This document shows positions 8,345 to 23,300 of a DNA stretch of 64,000 bases, piece by piece (the stretch's first letter is position 1; every line of letters starts with the position of its first letter). Made by a program: the position numbers and the translations under genes. The notes below the pieces were generated by a model, which saw only the letters and a list, made by a program, of their open reading frames with translations, did not search any database and had not been told where the DNA came from. The stretch is from Streptosporangium roseum DSM 43021. GTDB lineage: Bacteria; Actinomycetota; Actinomycetes; Streptosporangiales; Streptosporangiaceae. The DNA lies in assembly GCF_000024865.1 (NCBI RefSeq), contig NC_013595.1, positions 9,610,001-9,674,000 on the forward strand. The letters run 5' to 3'.

Positions 8345-11300
8345 GGCAGCCTCGCGGTCACCTTCGTCGGGCCGCCGGGCGGGCTGTCCACGTCGAAGGT
8401 CCCGTCGAGCGCCCGCACCCGCCGCGACAGTCCGGACAGCCCGCCGCCGCCCGGCGAGGCGCCGCCACGTCCGTCGTCGGAGATCGTCACGATCACCTCC
8501 CCCTCCCCCGCGCGCAGATCGACTGTGATCGTACGTGCTCCGGCGTGCTTGTTCGCGTTGGTGATGGCCTCCCTGGCCACGAAGTAGACGGCCGTCTCGA
8601 TCTCCGGCGCGGGCCGGCCGGGGAGCGCGTGGCGGACGGTCACCGGTACGGCGGAGCGCTCCGCCACCTCCGTCAGCGCGGTCTGCAGCCCCAGCGTGTC
8701 GAGGGCGGTGGGGTAGACCTGCCACGCCACGCTGCGCAGCTCCTCAAGGAGGAGCCGGGACTCCGCGTACGCCTCGTCGATCAGGGCGGGATCGGCGGTG
8801 TGCCGCACCCGTCCCAGCAGCATCGCCAGCGCGACGCCCCGTTGCTGGACCCCGTCGTGCAGGTCGCGCTCGATCCGGCGGCGCTCGTCGTCGACGGCTC
8901 GCACGATGCCGGTGCGGGAGGCGGTCAGCTCGGCGATCCGTCGTTCCATGGCCTCGTTCCGGTCGGGGCCCACGAAGCGGTCGGCCAGGCGGCGTTCCAT
9001 GCCGATCAACGCGGCGCTCCACAAGACGGACAGCGCCAGGGCGGCCAGTCCGAGGACGATGCCGTACGCCCAGCTACTGCCCGTCAGCCGCACCCCGGGG
9101 AACTCAAGCGGGATCAGGTCCGTGTCGCCCGAGACGAGCTGCCCGGCTCCGCCGTACAGGAAGAGGGCGGCCACGAACAGGCCCGTGACGGCGAGGTAGC
9201 CGCCCAGCACTCCGAGGAGGCCCCGCAGGAGGAGGTAGGCGTGCCCGCCGCGGCCCCTGCCGGGGTGGTGGTCGTACCAGGCGGCCAGACGCGTGCGCTC
9301 CAGCTCGACCAGGGCGGCCGTCACCCTTCTCGCGCGCCCGGCGCCGACCGCCCAGGCGACGCAGGTCCATCCCAGCCCGACCAGGCCGGTCGGCACCCCC
9401 GCGAGCAGGCCGACAGCACGCCGCAAAGGCATCGTGGCTGCTCGGCGCATGACTGGAGTGTAGCCAGCGCGGCGGTCACCGGGATCGCCCGGTCACGGCG
9501 TCCTGCACGGCCTCCGCGGTCGCGACTCTCCGCGCTCCGCGATCGGCCGGCTCGCCCGCCGTAACCGGGCTCCGCGTCTCCATCCGCCCTCGCCGCCGTA
9601 ACCGGGCGCCGCACCTCAGCGCGGCCCCGCCGCCGTCAGCGAACTCCGCGTCTCAGCGCGGCCCCGCCGCCGTCAGCGGGAGTAGACCTCCAGCTCGTAG
9701 AGGGAGTAGCCGTACGACGTCGCGCGCGTGACGCCCCGCATGCGGACGTAACGGGCGGTGGTCGGGCTGAACGTCACGTTGTCCACGCCGCCGTTCCCGG
9801 TGGTGGTGGAGTGGACGGTGGTCCAGGTGGAGCCGTCGGACGATGTCTGGATCGAGTAGCCGGTCCCGTAGGCCGACTCCCAGCGCAGCACCGTCCGGGC
9901 CACGGTCATGGCGGATCCGAGGTCGACCTGGAGGTACTGGTCGTCGCCGGCCGCGCTCGACCAGCGGGTCGTCGGGTCGCCGTCGACGGCCTTGCCCGCC
10001 GGATAGAGGAAGGACTGGACGCTGGACGCGCTCGCCTTCTTCCCGCCCGCCAGGTTGGTGACGCTGTCGCCCCGGTGGGCGGGGAAGGACACGACCTGCT
10101 GGTAGGTCGGCCGGTTCTGCCAGGAGATCAGCGACTGCTTGATCCCGCCGAGCGGCGACTGCTGGACGGCGTCGGCGCACCACTGGTCACCCGCCGCGCA
10201 CACGCCGTCCGCCGGGTAGGTCGTCGTCGCGGGCTCCGCGAGCGCCGCCGACAGGCTGTTCAGCAGGACCGTACGGCAGCCCGCCGGCGTGCCGCCCCCG
10301 CAGTGCCTGCCGGGCAGCGGGCCGGAGACCGGGTCGCCGAGCACGGCCCGGACGTCCTTGCTCACGTAGCCCCACCAGCCGTACTGGAACGCCGAGCCCT
10401 TGTGCGTCTGGGCCTCGTTCGCGGAGGTGGGCAGGTTGGAGACGTCGCCCTGCTGGTGGCCCGAGGGTGATTCGTTGATCTGGAGGGCGTTGACCAGCGA
10501 CTGGTACAGGCCGTCTCCCAGGCTGGGCTTGAACGCCGCCTGGACGAGCTTGGGCCACCACGCGTCGAACACGCGGATCGCGTCGGCGTGCGCGTAGGCC
10601 TTGCCGCCGGGCGAGGCCTCCAGCCTCCTGGCTCCCGACGACGCCCAGGCGGACAGCTTGGAGACCGCCGAGGCGAGGGCCGGGTCGGTCACGGTCGCGC
10701 TGTTGATCACTCGGAGCAGGTCGGGCAGGACCTTCCTGCCGCGCAGGTCGGTTGTGGCGGCCTCAGCCATGATCTTGACGGTGCCCGCCCGGTCGAGCTT
10801 GCCGGATCCTGCCAGGGCCGCCTTGACCGGGGCGTCCAGCAGGTCGGCCCGGTGAACCGGCCCGAAGCTGAAGTTGCCGTCCGCGGCGCCGTAGTCCTTG
10901 GCCTGCTTGTTGTTCCAGCTGACCAGGTAGTCCTGGTCGGCCGTCTGCGGGTGGGCGGCGGGAGCCGTGTACGTCGCGGTGTTGGTCGCCGGGTCGAAGC
11001 CCGCCCACTCGTGGGCCGCGTCGGCCGTCATCGGGAGGTTCGGGTCGGACACCGCGGATCTGACCGGGGTGTTGCCCGACATGAAGTAGGCCGCGTCGGA
11101 GGAGTTCACGTAGAACCAGTTGAACGCGAACCCGATCTTGGAGGCCGAGGCCGCGAACGCCGCCGCGTCGCCCATCTGGGCGGGTTCGTTGAACATCTGG
11201 AACCCGATCGCCGAGTCGGCCTCGTGCTGGTACGTCGACCGCAGGGTGGCGAAGGCGGTGGGCTGCCCGTTGACGGTGCCACGCCAGCTGACCAGGCCGT

Positions 11301-14300
11301 ACTTCGTGCGCTTCATCACGAGGTCGTAGGAACCGGCGGCGGTGGAGTCCGCGGTGGTGGGCTTCCACGCGTTGGTCTTCTTCAGCGTCTCCATCGCCGT
11401 GCAGGTGCCCCGGTAGAGGTAGTGGTTCGACGCCGTGGTCACCGTGCCGCCGCCGGGCTCGCAGAGCTGGAGGGCGTAGGTGTCGGTGATGTCCTGGCCG
11501 CTGGAGGTCGCGCTCCAGGCGTAGTCCGTGCCCCGGCCGAGCAGCACGTAGAGGTTGAGCCCGGCGAACGCCGCCCCGCGCGCCCGGATGCCGGGTCCGG
11601 AGAGCTCCTCCAGCATGAGCAGCTGAGGGGCGAAGTAGCCCGTCTGCGGGCCGAACACCGCGATCGGATGCCCGGAGGCCGACTTGGCCGCCGACACCAC
11701 CACGGCGTTGGACATGCCGGGCTTGGAGTTGTCGACGATCAGCCCGTCCAGCAGGCCCCGGGAGGGTGAGGCCGAGGTGGTGGCCGACCCGGTCTCGTTC
11801 TCGGTGATGTCCACGGGTGCCGTCGCCGGGTCGGGCAGGACGGTCCCGGTGGCGCCGGTCGCGTTCCCGGAGGGGAAGCTCTGGCCGTTGTGCAGGGTGA
11901 GCGTGGCCTCCGGGTCGTTCTGCGCCCGGAACGCCGCCCAGACCTGGTCGCCGGCCGCCGTGCCGTACCTGGCCCGCGCCGCCACCCGTACCAGCGCGGA
12001 CTGCATCTCCGCCCCGCCGCCTCCACCGAACAGCCCGCCGACCACCCCGGAGACCGCGATCAGGTCGGTCATGGTGAAGTCCTCGGGGCCGCCCGCGTTG
12101 GTGACCGCGTCGAGGTGCCCGGTCAGGACGTACTCGCCGGGGCAGTTCCGGTTCGCCATGCAGCGGTCGATGTAGGCGTTGACCCCGCTCACGTAGTTCT
12201 GCACGTCGGCGTAGAGCTGCGCGCCCCGGGTGCCGGAGGTCCTGAGCCGGTTGATCTGCGCCTGGAAGTCCGCCTCGGTGTAGGGGGAGTTCCGCCAGAC
12301 GCTCTGTTCCAGCGCGCGGTTGCCGGGCGCGCCGCCGGCGAACGGCGTCAGCTCGCCACGGCCGACGTGCCGCATCAGGTCCATCACCCACAGGCGGTCC
12401 TGCGCGCCCGCGTACCCGGCGCCGAACATCGTGCCTTCCCTGGTCGTCCCGGTGATGTGCGGGACACCGGTCGCCTTGTCCCGGACGATCGTGACGTCCG
12501 GCCGGGGGCTCGTGGTGCTCTGCACCTGCCCCGCCGGCACGCCGAAGGAGCTGTCGTTGAAGAACGTGGTGATCTGGTCGTCGGTCAGCCCGGTGTAGCC
12601 GGAGAGGAGGTTGGCGTACTTGCCGAGCTGGTCGTCGCTGTGGCGCGGCATCGTGCCCAGTGACTGGTTGGCGAGGATCTCGACCAGGGTGGCGTTGCCG
12701 TTCTGGCCGGGTGGCAGGATGTCCGCGCATTCGCCGAGGCAGTAGTCGTCGGTGGTGAAAGTGGCTGCCGATGCGGGCACGACGAGGGATGCCAGCGTGA
12801 GGATCGCGAGCGCGGAGGCCGCCGTGATCTTCCGCCGGAGACGTGCATGCATGTGAGAACCCCCAAAACATGAGGCGTACTCGAATGTTGGGAGGAACAT
12901 ACGCTCGGAGCAACGGCGAATCAATGGCCGTTCCGGCGATCGCCCGCACCGGACCGTGACTCGCCGTCACGGCGGGAGTCGGGCCGCGCTCGCCGTACTC
13001 GGGAACACCCTCGCCGGCCGCGTGGAGGCCGTCCGGCGCCCGGTGGCAGGAAGCTGCCACCGGGGGGGAACTTGCTGACTCCGATCCGCCTGTTCCACGG
13101 GCCGCGAAAGGCGCAGAGTTGGTTGTACCGGAAGAGAACAACCACTCAAGAAAAGAGAAAAGAAATGAAGAACTCCACCGCCTCCCAGATCAGCTTCAAC
13201 GTCACCGCCAAGTTCTCGGCCGCGATTGTTTCGACCGTCATCGGATTCACCGCCCTCATCGGCGGCCAGGCCGTCACGGCAGCGGCGGGCACCACGTGGG
13301 ACTCGGCCACCGCGGTCATGGCGGGCACCACCTGGGACTCCACCGACGGCACCACCTGGGACTCGGCCTCGGTGCTCGCCGCGGGCACCACCTGGGACGC
13401 CGCCGGCACCGACGGCACCACCTGGGACTCCACGGACGGCACCACCTGGGACTCGGCCGGCACCGACGGCACCACGTGGGACTCCACCGACGGCACCACC
13501 TGGGACTCCGCGGCCACCACCACGCTCTGAAAAACCCCGGAAAACCAGCTCCGGAACAAATGAGATAACAGAAGAAATCCGGCCGACAAAAAGAGCGGAA
13601 GACCCCGGCGGAACCGCCCGTACCACCGGCCGAAAGATTACGGATAATCACTTCCCGCCGGACGAAGGCAAGAAAAGCTCGGAACGACCGACGGATACCT
13701 CGTCACCCGAGCGGCCGCCGGCAAGGACACGACCGGCACCCCGGACCGCGTGAAGACGACCGCGGCTCCCCCGCCTCAGAAGCCCCCCGCACCGGATCCC
13801 ACCGGTGACTCCGGAAGACTTGCGCGACGACTTTCGAGCTGGTGGATAGAATTCGGAAACCGCCGGCTCGCTCCTGTCAGGCGCTCCGCTTCCGAGGCCC
13901 GCTCTCACGGCCGTTCGACAATCATTTCCGGGGGTTTTGGCCATGCTCACCATGCAAGACGCTCTCCTCGCACTGACGCGGTACTGGACCGAGCAGGGAT
14001 GCATGGTGGTGCAGCCCATGAACACCGAGGTCGGGGCGGGCACCCTGAACCCGGCGACCGCGCTGCGCGTGCTGGGGCCCGAGCCGTGGCGGGTGGCGTA
14101 CGTCGAGCCGAGCGTCCGGCCCGACGACTCCCGTTACGGCGACAACCCGAACCGGCTGCAGACGCACACCCAGTTCCAGGTGATCCTCAAGCCCGAGCCG
14201 GGCGACCCGCAGGAGCTCTACCTCGGCAGCCTCAGGGCTCTGGGCATCGACATCGACCGGCATGACGTCCGCTTCGTGGAGGACAACTGGGCGTCCCCGG

Positions 14301-14345
14301 CGCTCGGGGCGTGGGGGCTCGGCTGGGAGGTGTGGCTGGACGGCC

Positions 14346-14388
<43 letters not shown>

Positions 14389-17300
14389 GACACTGGACCC
14401 GGTGTCGGTAGAGATCACCTACGGGATGGAGCGCATCATCATGGCGCTCCAGGGCGTGGACCACTTCAAGGACATCGCCTACGCGCCCGGCATCTCCTAC
14501 GGCGAGGCCTTCGGCCAGGCCGAGTACGAGATGAGCCGCTACTACCTCGACGACGCCGACGTCACCGCGCAGCGCGGCCTCTTCGAGGCGTACGCGGCGG
14601 AGGCCGACCGGCTGGTCGAGGCGCGCCTGCCCGTCCCCGCCCACACGTACGTGCTGAAGTGCTCCCAGGCGTTCAACGTCCTGGACTCGCGCGGGGCGAT
14701 CTCCACGACCGAGCGGGCCCAGGCGTTCGCCCGGATGCGCAGGCTCGCTCACAGCGTCGCCAAGCTCTGGGTGGAGCGCCGCGCCGAGCTCGGCTACCCG
14801 CTCGGCGGCGTGGAAGTCCCGCCGGCCGAGGCGGCGGCCGCGGAGAGCCCGCGGCCCGGCACGGACCAGACGCTCGCCTTCGAGATCGGCGTCGAGGAGC
14901 TGCCCCCCGCCGAGACGACCCGGGCCGCCGACGCCGTACGGCAGGCGCTCACCGAGAAGCTGGCCGCCACGCGGCTACGGCACGGCTCCGTCACCGTGAT
15001 GTCCTCGCCGCGGCGCATCGTGGCGCTCGTCGAGGACATCGCACCGCGCGAGGACGACGACGAGCAGACCGTCCGCGGTCCGCGCCTGTCGGCGGCGTAC
15101 GACGCCGAGGGCGCTCCGACCAAGGCTGCGCAGGGCTTCGCGCGCGGCCAGGGCATCGACGTCGCCGAGCTGGCGCCTCTGAGCGCCGGCGGCGGCGAGT
15201 ACGTGGGATACGTCAAGCACGTCCCCGGCCGTCCCGCCGGAGAGGTGCTCGCCGCGATCCTGCCGGAGATCGTCACCGGACTGCGCGCCGAGAAGAACAT
15301 GCGCTGGCGCTCGCCGGGCCTGTCCTACAGCCGACCGATCCGCTGGATCACCGCGCTGCTGGGCGCGGAGGTCGTGCCGTTCACGGTCGCCGACCTGGCC
15401 TCCGGCAGGTCCAGCCGCGTGCACCGCACCGCCGCCGAACCCGTCATCACCCTCAGCACCGCGACCGGCTACGTGGAGACGCTGCGCCGCCACGCGATCG
15501 AACCCGACGCCGCCGTACGGCGCGACGACATCGTCGAGCAGGCGGCCCGGCTCGCCGCGGGCGCGGGCGGAAGGATCGACTTCGAGGCCGAGAGCGCCCT
15601 CGTGGACGAGGTCACGAACCTGGTCGAGGCGCCCGTCGCGATCCTGGGGACGTTCGACGAGAAGTACCTGGAGCTTCCGGCGGCGATCCTGACGACCGTC
15701 ATGAAGAAGCATCAGCGCTACTTCCCGGTCCTGGACGGCGACGGCCGGCTGCTGAACCGGTTCGTGACCATCGCCAACGGCGCGTGCGACCACGACGCGG
15801 TGCGGGCCGGGAACGGAGCGGTCCTGCGCGCCCGCTACGAGGACGCCGGGTTCTTCTGGCGCAACGACCTCGCGACCCCGCTCACCGAGATGAAGCGGCG
15901 TCTGGCGCGGCTCACCTTCGAGACCCGGCTGGGTTCGGTCGCCGAACGCGCCGACCGCATCGACGCGATCGCCTCAGACCTGGCCGCGCGGGCACTGCTC
16001 GGCGGGGACGATGGCGAGACGCTGCGCCGGGCCGGCCGGCTCGCCAAGTTCGACCTGGGGTCCGAGCTCGTCATCGAGCTGTCCAGCCTCGCCGGCGTGA
16101 TGGCCCGCGAGTACGCGCGCCAGGCCGGCGAGCCGGAGGCGGTCGCCGAAGCCCTGTACGAGATGGAGCTTCCGCGCCAGGCGGGCGACGCGCTGCCGCG
16201 GAGCCGTCCCGGGGCGCTGCTCGCGCTCGCCGACCGGTTCGACCTGCTGGCTGGGCTGTTCGCGATCGGCTCCGAGCCGACCGGGAGCTCCGATCCGTTC
16301 GGGCTCCGGCGGGCGGCCCTCGGAGTGATCAACATCCTGCGCGCCCACCCCGATCTAGCGGGCCTCACGCTGCGCGAAGCGCTCGCGATCGCCGCGAGCC
16401 ACCAGCCCGTCCCCACGGACGCCCGCCTGCCCGACCAGGTGCTGGACTTCGTCAGGCGCCGGTTCGAGCAGCTCATGCTCGAACAGGGCCACCCCGCCGC
16501 GAACATCCGGGCCGTCGCCGGCCTCGTCGACAGCCCCGTCCGCGCCGAGCAGACCCTCGACCACCTCGCCGCCCTGCTGAGTACCGAGGACTTCCAGGAG
16601 CTCGAAGCCGCGGTCCAGCGCATCCGCCGCATCATCCCCGCCGGTGCCACGCCCGGCTACGACCCGGGACTGTTCGACAGCCCGGCGGAGGAGGGACTGG
16701 CCACCGCCCTGGAGAAGGCCCGCGCGGGCCTGCGCGGGGAGACCGACCTGCGGCGCTTCGCCGCCGAGGCGGCTGTCGTCGTCCATCCGGTCACCGTGTT
16801 CTTCGACGAGGTGCTGGTCATGGCGGACGACCCGGCCGTCAGAGCCAACCGGCTCGGTCTCCTCGCCGCCGTCCACGACCTGGCCGACGGCTACCTGGAC
16901 TGGAAGGAGCTTTCCTGACCGGAGGGGGCATCCCCGCCTCCTGAACCAGTGTCCGGCATGGACCGGGTCCGGGCGGGCGGCTGTTCACTTCACGCAGGCC
17001 GGAGCGGCGCTCCGGCCTGCGTGAGAACCTCCGCGAGGGTGTCGAGCGCGGCCGGGTACACATGCTCGCGCGGCGTGCCGTACCCGACGATGATCGCCGG
17101 CGGGTGGTCGCCGGGACGGTGCCAGTGGCCGCCCAGACTTCCCAGGGCCACGCCCCGCGCCGAGGCCTGGGCGAGTGTCTCCTGCTCTCCGGGCCCGGCG
17201 GCGGGCAGGGTGACCATCGCGTGGAGTCCCGCCGCGATGCCGTGGACGGCCAGACCGGGGACGGAGCCCAGGCGGGCCAGCAGAAGGTCCCGCCGGCGCC

Positions 17301-20300
17301 GGTAGTGCAGGCGGCAGGCGCGGATGTGCCGGTCGTAGACATGCGTGGTGATCAGGTCCGCGAGAGCCAGCTGCCCGACCGCCTCGGTGTGATGGTCGAG
17401 ATGCAGCTTGGCGTCCACGACCGGCTCGACGAGGCGGTGCGGCAGCGCCATCCAGCCCAGTCGCAGAGCGGGGCCGAGGGTCTTGGACGCGCTGCCCAGG
17501 TAGGCGACGTGGTCGGGTGCCATGCCCTGGAGGGCGCCGACGGGCTGGCGGTCGTAGCGGAACTCGCCGTCGTAGTCGTCCTCGACGATCAGGCCGTCGT
17601 GGGTGCGCGCCCACTCGGTGAGGGCGCGGCGGCGGGCCGGGTGCAGGGTGACCCCGGTCGGATACTGGTGGGCCGGGGTCACCACGACCGCGCCCACCCT
17701 CTCGTGGTCGCGCAGCAGGTCGGGACGGGCACCGCGGCCGTCCACCGGGAGCGCGACGACGGCCGGCCCGGCTCGCCGGACCACCTCCCGGTGAAAGCCC
17801 AGGCCCGGGTCCTCCATGGCGATCGCAGCCGTCCCGGCGTCGCCGAGCACCCGGGCCAGCAGGGCCAGGCCCTGGACGTAGCCGGAAGTGATCACGATCT
17901 GCCCGGGGGTCGTGAACACGCCGCGGGTCCGTCCCAGGTATTCGGCCAGCGCGACGCGGAGTTCGATCCGCCCGCGCGGATCGCCGTAGTCGTAGGCCTC
18001 GGCCGACGTCGCGGCGAGCGCGCGGCGGGTGGAGCGCACCCAGGCCTCCGCGGGGAAGGTGCCCACGTCGGGGCTGCCCGGCCGCAGGTCGTAGCGGGGC
18101 GCGACGGCATCCTGCCGCGGCGGCGGCGCCGGTGCGGGATGGCGAGTGAGGTCGGCGACCGTGGTGCCGGATCCCCGGCGGGCGGTCAGGTAGCCCTCGG
18201 CGATCAGCTGGTCGTAGGCGGCGCTCACCGTGCCGCGGGACAGGCCGAGCTCGATGGCCAGCTTGCGGGTCGAGGGCATCCGGGCCCGGGGCGCGAGCCG
18301 TCCGGCACGGACCGCGTCGCGCAGGGCGTGCTCCAGACCGGACCGGCGGCCGGTCGCGGGGTCGAGTTCCAGATACAGGTCGACGCCGAAAGTGGTCCAA
18401 AATTCTGACACGATATTGGATCTTATTGCCGATCCACTGCTTTCCTAGAGTCTCTGACATGACCACGACGAATCCCTCCACCGTCCGGCTGGCGGTGGAC
18501 GAGCTCGCCCCGCACATCAACCGGGCGATGAACGCGCTGGACACGGCCTCCAGGCAGACCGGGCTGGAGGCCTCCCTGCTGGAGCTGGTCAGGGCGCGCG
18601 CCTCGCAGCTCAACGGCTGCGCCTACTGCGTCGACATGCACTCCCGGGACGCCCGGAAGGGTGGCGAGAGCGAGCAGCGGCTGTTCGCCCTCCCGGTGTG
18701 GCGGGAGACGCCGTTCTTCACCGGCCGGGAACGCGCGGCCCTGGAACTGACCGAGGCGGGCACCCGGCTCACCGACGGACCGGTCTCCGACGAGGTGTAC
18801 GGGCGGGCCGCGGCCGAGTTCACCGAGACCGAGCTGGCCGAGCTCATCTGGACGATCACGGTGATCAACGCCTGGAACCGGCTGGGCGCCATCGCCCGCC
18901 CCTGGCCCCTGGAGTGACCACACCGGCCGGCGACCGGCCCTGAACAGCCGGTCGAGCAGGCCGCCACCCCGGCTCGAGCTCTCGGCCGGCGGCGGTTTCT
19001 CGCACGGCACCGTGCCCCCGGCGCGGCGCCGTACGGGGTGCAGGTCAAAAGCGCAGCAAGGGGTGGTGGAGTGGGCCCGGGGCCGCCCTTTTCGCGCGGC
19101 ACCGTACGGATGGAGCGGCCCTGGGGCGGAGTGGAGGTGAACGGGGCCGCTATCGTCGCCGGTCGCCGGTCGCCGGTGGAACCCGTACACCACATCCGTG
19201 GACGTAACCCGCTGTCCGCGCGACGCGGCGGCCGGGACCGGGTCCCCGCCGAGGATACGCCGCACCCGATCGGGCAGGCTGGATTACCTGATCCGGGGTA
19301 GCCGGTTTCCGCGGGCCGTACGGCTCGCGCCGGAGAGCCGGGGTAAGGGGCGTACATGGCGTCGTGGGTGGACCACACGGTCTTCTGGCATGTCTATCCG
19401 CTCGGGTTCGCGGGCGCGGAGAGCTCGGCGCCGTCTCCTGGGACGCCGGTCCGGCACCGCCTGCGGCAGCTCGAACCCTGGCTGGACTACGCCGTGGACC
19501 TGGGCTGCTCGGGGCTGCTGCTGGGCCCGATATTCGCAGCGGAGACCCACGGCTACGACACCGTCGACCATTTCCGGATCGATCCGCGGCTCGGCGACGA
19601 CGAGGACTTCGATCGTCTCGTCGCGGCGGCGCGCGACCGTGGCCTGCGGATCGTCCTGGACGGGGTGTTCAACCACGTGGGCCGGGGGTTCCCGGCGTTC
19701 GCACGGGCGACGGCCGCCGACCCCGACCCGCGCTACGTGCGCTGGTTCCGGCTGTTCGGGGAGGGCGGCGAGCCGGACTACGCGACCTTCGAGGGGCATC
19801 ACCGGCTCGTGGCCCTCAATCACGAGGAACCCGAGGTGCTCGACCACGTCGTACGGGTCATGGACCACTGGCTGGATCGCGGCGCGTCCGGCTGGCGTCT
19901 CGACGCGGCCTACGCGGTGCCCGCCGGCTTCTGGCGCAGCGCCCTGGCACAGGTGCGGCCGCGCCACCCCGACGCGTGGTTCGTCGGGGAGGTGATCCAC
20001 GGCGACTACGCCGAATACGTCAGGGCGAGCGGCCTCGACTCGGTCACCCAGTACGAGCTGTGGAAGGCGATCTGGAGCTCGCTCAACGACGGCAACTTCT
20101 TCGAGCTCGCCTGGACCCTGGAGCGGCACAACAGCCTGCTGGACGCCGTACCGCCCCCGCTGACCTTCGTCGGCAACCACGACGTGACCAGGCTGGCCAG
20201 CCGTCTCGCCGATGAGCGGCACCTGGGCCACGCGCTCGCCGTGCTGTTCACCGTGGGCGGCGTCCCCAGCGTCTACTACGGCGACGAGCAGGCCTTCCGC

Positions 20301-23300
20301 GGCGTCAAGGAGGAACGGGAAGGCGGGGACGACGCCATCCGCCCCGCCTTCCCCGGCCGTCCGGACGCCCTCTCTCCCCTGGGATGGCCCGTCCACCGGC
20401 TGCACCAGCGCCTGATCGGCCTGCGCCGCCGCCATCCGTGGCTGGTCAGGGCCCACACCACCACTCACCACCTGACCAACCGGACTGTCGCGCTGGTGTC
20501 GACCGGCGCGGACGACCCGTGCCCCAGGATCGTGACGCTGCTCAACACCGACGACCAGCCCTGCCTCTTCCCGCTGGAGACCGGCGGGCTCACCGTGGAG
20601 GAGACATCGGAGACGGCGCCCGCCTCCGGTGACCCGGCGCTCGTCCCCGCCCACGGCTGGACGATTCTCAGCGGCCGGTGACTTCCACGTACAGGACCTC
20701 CACGGGCGGGATCGCGGTCGGCCGGACCCCGGCGGGCGGGGTCGCGGCGGGTGGTGGCGCCGCCGCCGCCGAAGTGGAGACCGCAGCCGGAGCGGAGACC
20801 GCAGCCGCCGCGACCGGGAGGCCCGGCGCCACCGGCCCTCGGCTGGCCGGACATTTGATCCCCGGGAACCACCGCATGGGAATACGGAAGGTACGGTCGG
20901 CTCATGTCTGAGCGCAGCATGCCACACGACGCCGCCTCCTGGGCGTGCCCCCACGGGCAGGACGCCCGCCGAGGCTGCGTGGCCTGCTACGAGGAATCGG
21001 TCAGCCCCGACCCCGCGCTGCCGTTCTGGGAGGTCGCCGCCTGGTTCACCACGGAGCGGCCGATCCCCATCAGGACCCTTCAGGACGTTCACCACCACGG
21101 CCGGCGCTTCGCCCTCGACCAGCCGTCCACGCCGCTGGTCTACCTCCTGACCGGCCACGCCCGCGCCCGCGGCAGCGTCGAGGCCATCGCGGGTGTGATC
21201 GGCTTTCTCCTCCACAACCGGCACGTGGTCGCCAACTTCACCGTGACGGAGACCCGGGCCACACCCCAGTCGTCGCCCAGAACCAGCACGACCCGCCAGA
21301 CGGACGTGTGGCTCGACGACCGGCGAGGCGGCTGAGGGGGCGAGGCGCCGTCGGAGGGCGAGGTACCGGCCGGAGGGCGAGGTACCGCTGAAAGTCGCGG
21401 ACGCCGCGCCCCGCTCCCGGGAAAGCGCTCCCCGGCGGGGCGCCCGCCGGACCGGGATCTCACAACGATCGGAGATCGCCGGGCATCGCGTTCCCCGCCG
21501 CTGGGTACGGCTGCCGCTGAGTGCCCGGTTTTGATATCAAAGATAGGACTTGGGGGGTTTGAGTGAAGAGTGCGGTGACCCGTCTGGCGGCGGGCGGGAT
21601 GGCCCTCGCCATGGCGTTCGGGATGGCGGCCTGCGGGACCACCGGACAGGCCGGGGACGGCGGCGCGGCCTCCGCCTCCGCCGGCGACACGGGCGCCGTG
21701 GACCGGGGCTTCAAGATCGGCCTGCTGCTGCCGGAGTCGCGGACGGCGCGCTACGAGAAGTTCGACCGCCCCTACATCACCGAGCACCTCGCCGAACTCT
21801 GCCCCAAGTGCCAGGTCGTCTACGGCAACGCCGGCGACGACCCCGACCGGCAGCGGCAGCAGTTCGACGCGATGCTCAACGAGAACGTCAAGGTGATCAT
21901 CCTGGATCCGGTGGACGCCCGGGCGATCGCGCAGTCGGTGTCCAACGCCCGCAGCCAGGGGGTGAAGGTCGTCGCCTACGACCGGCTGGCCCACGGGCCG
22001 ATCGACGCCTACACCTCCTTCGACAACATCCAGGTCGGCAGGATGCAGGGCCAGGCGCTGCTCGACGCGCTCAAGGCGGGTGGCGACCCCGGGAGGGGAC
22101 CGATCGTGATGATCAACGGCTCGCCGTCCGACCCGAACGCGGACGACTTCAAGAAGGGCGTCCACTCGATCCTCAACGGCCAGGTGATCGTCGGCAGGGA
22201 GTACGACACCCCCGGCTGGAGCCCCGAACGGGCCGGGACCGAGGCGGCCGCCGCGTTCGCCGAGCTCGGCGCCGAACGGATCATCGGGGTGTACGCGGCC
22301 AACGACGGCATGGCCGGCGGCGTCGCCCTCGCGATGCGGAACGCCGGGGTCAGGAAGGGCACCCCGCTGACCGGCCAGGACGCCGAGCTCGCGGCCATCC
22401 AGCGCATCCTGCTGGGCACCCAGACGATGACCGTCTACAAACCGATCAGGCCGGAGGCCGTGAACGCCGCCCAGCTGGCCGTCGATCTCGCGTCGGGCAA
22501 GCCGGTGACGGGCAGCGGCAGCGGGAGCGGGACCGTGGACAACGGGACCTCGTCCTCGATCCCCGCCCAGATCATCCAGCCGACCGTGGTCACCTGGGAC
22601 AACATCAAGGACACCGTGGTCAAGGACGGCTTCTGGACGGTCCAGGAGATCTGCGCGGTGGACGTCCGGGTCGCGTGCGAGGCCGCCGGGCTCACTTGAG
22701 AGACCCGGCACCCGGGTCGGAGCGAGCGCGGAGGCGGCGGAGGCCACGGACACCGCCGAGATCGCGAGCGGCCGGCTCCGGCCGCCGAGCGGCGGCCCCG
22801 CCCACCGCGCCCGACTTTCCCCACGCGCCGCGCCCGACTTCCCCGCCCACCGCGCCCGGCTTTCCCCACGCGCCGTCTCCGATGATCTCGTCACACTCGC
22901 CCGGCTGCCCCTCGCGATCCGGCACTAAGTGCCCTGAGCTTCATTCGGATAGCGTGACCTCAGGGTTTCATCCGAGCACCGGCAGATGGAGTTCCATGGA
23001 CGACCACGCGTCCTGGCCGACCGGCCGCCTCCTCCTGGTCGCCGCGCGCCTGGTGGAGCGTGAGTGGAACGCCGTGCTCGCCGAACGTGGCCTCACCCAC
23101 GCGGGGTTCCTCACCCTGAACGCGCTCGATGACGGCCCCCGGACCCAGCGGGAGCTCGCGGCCCGCACCTACGTCGAGGAGCAGACGATCCGCCCGGTGC
23201 TCGACCGGCTCGAACGCAACGGCCACATCAGCAGGGAGCGCGACCCGGTGGACCGGCGCCGCGTGATGGTGACCCGCACTCCCCGGGGAGAGCGGACATA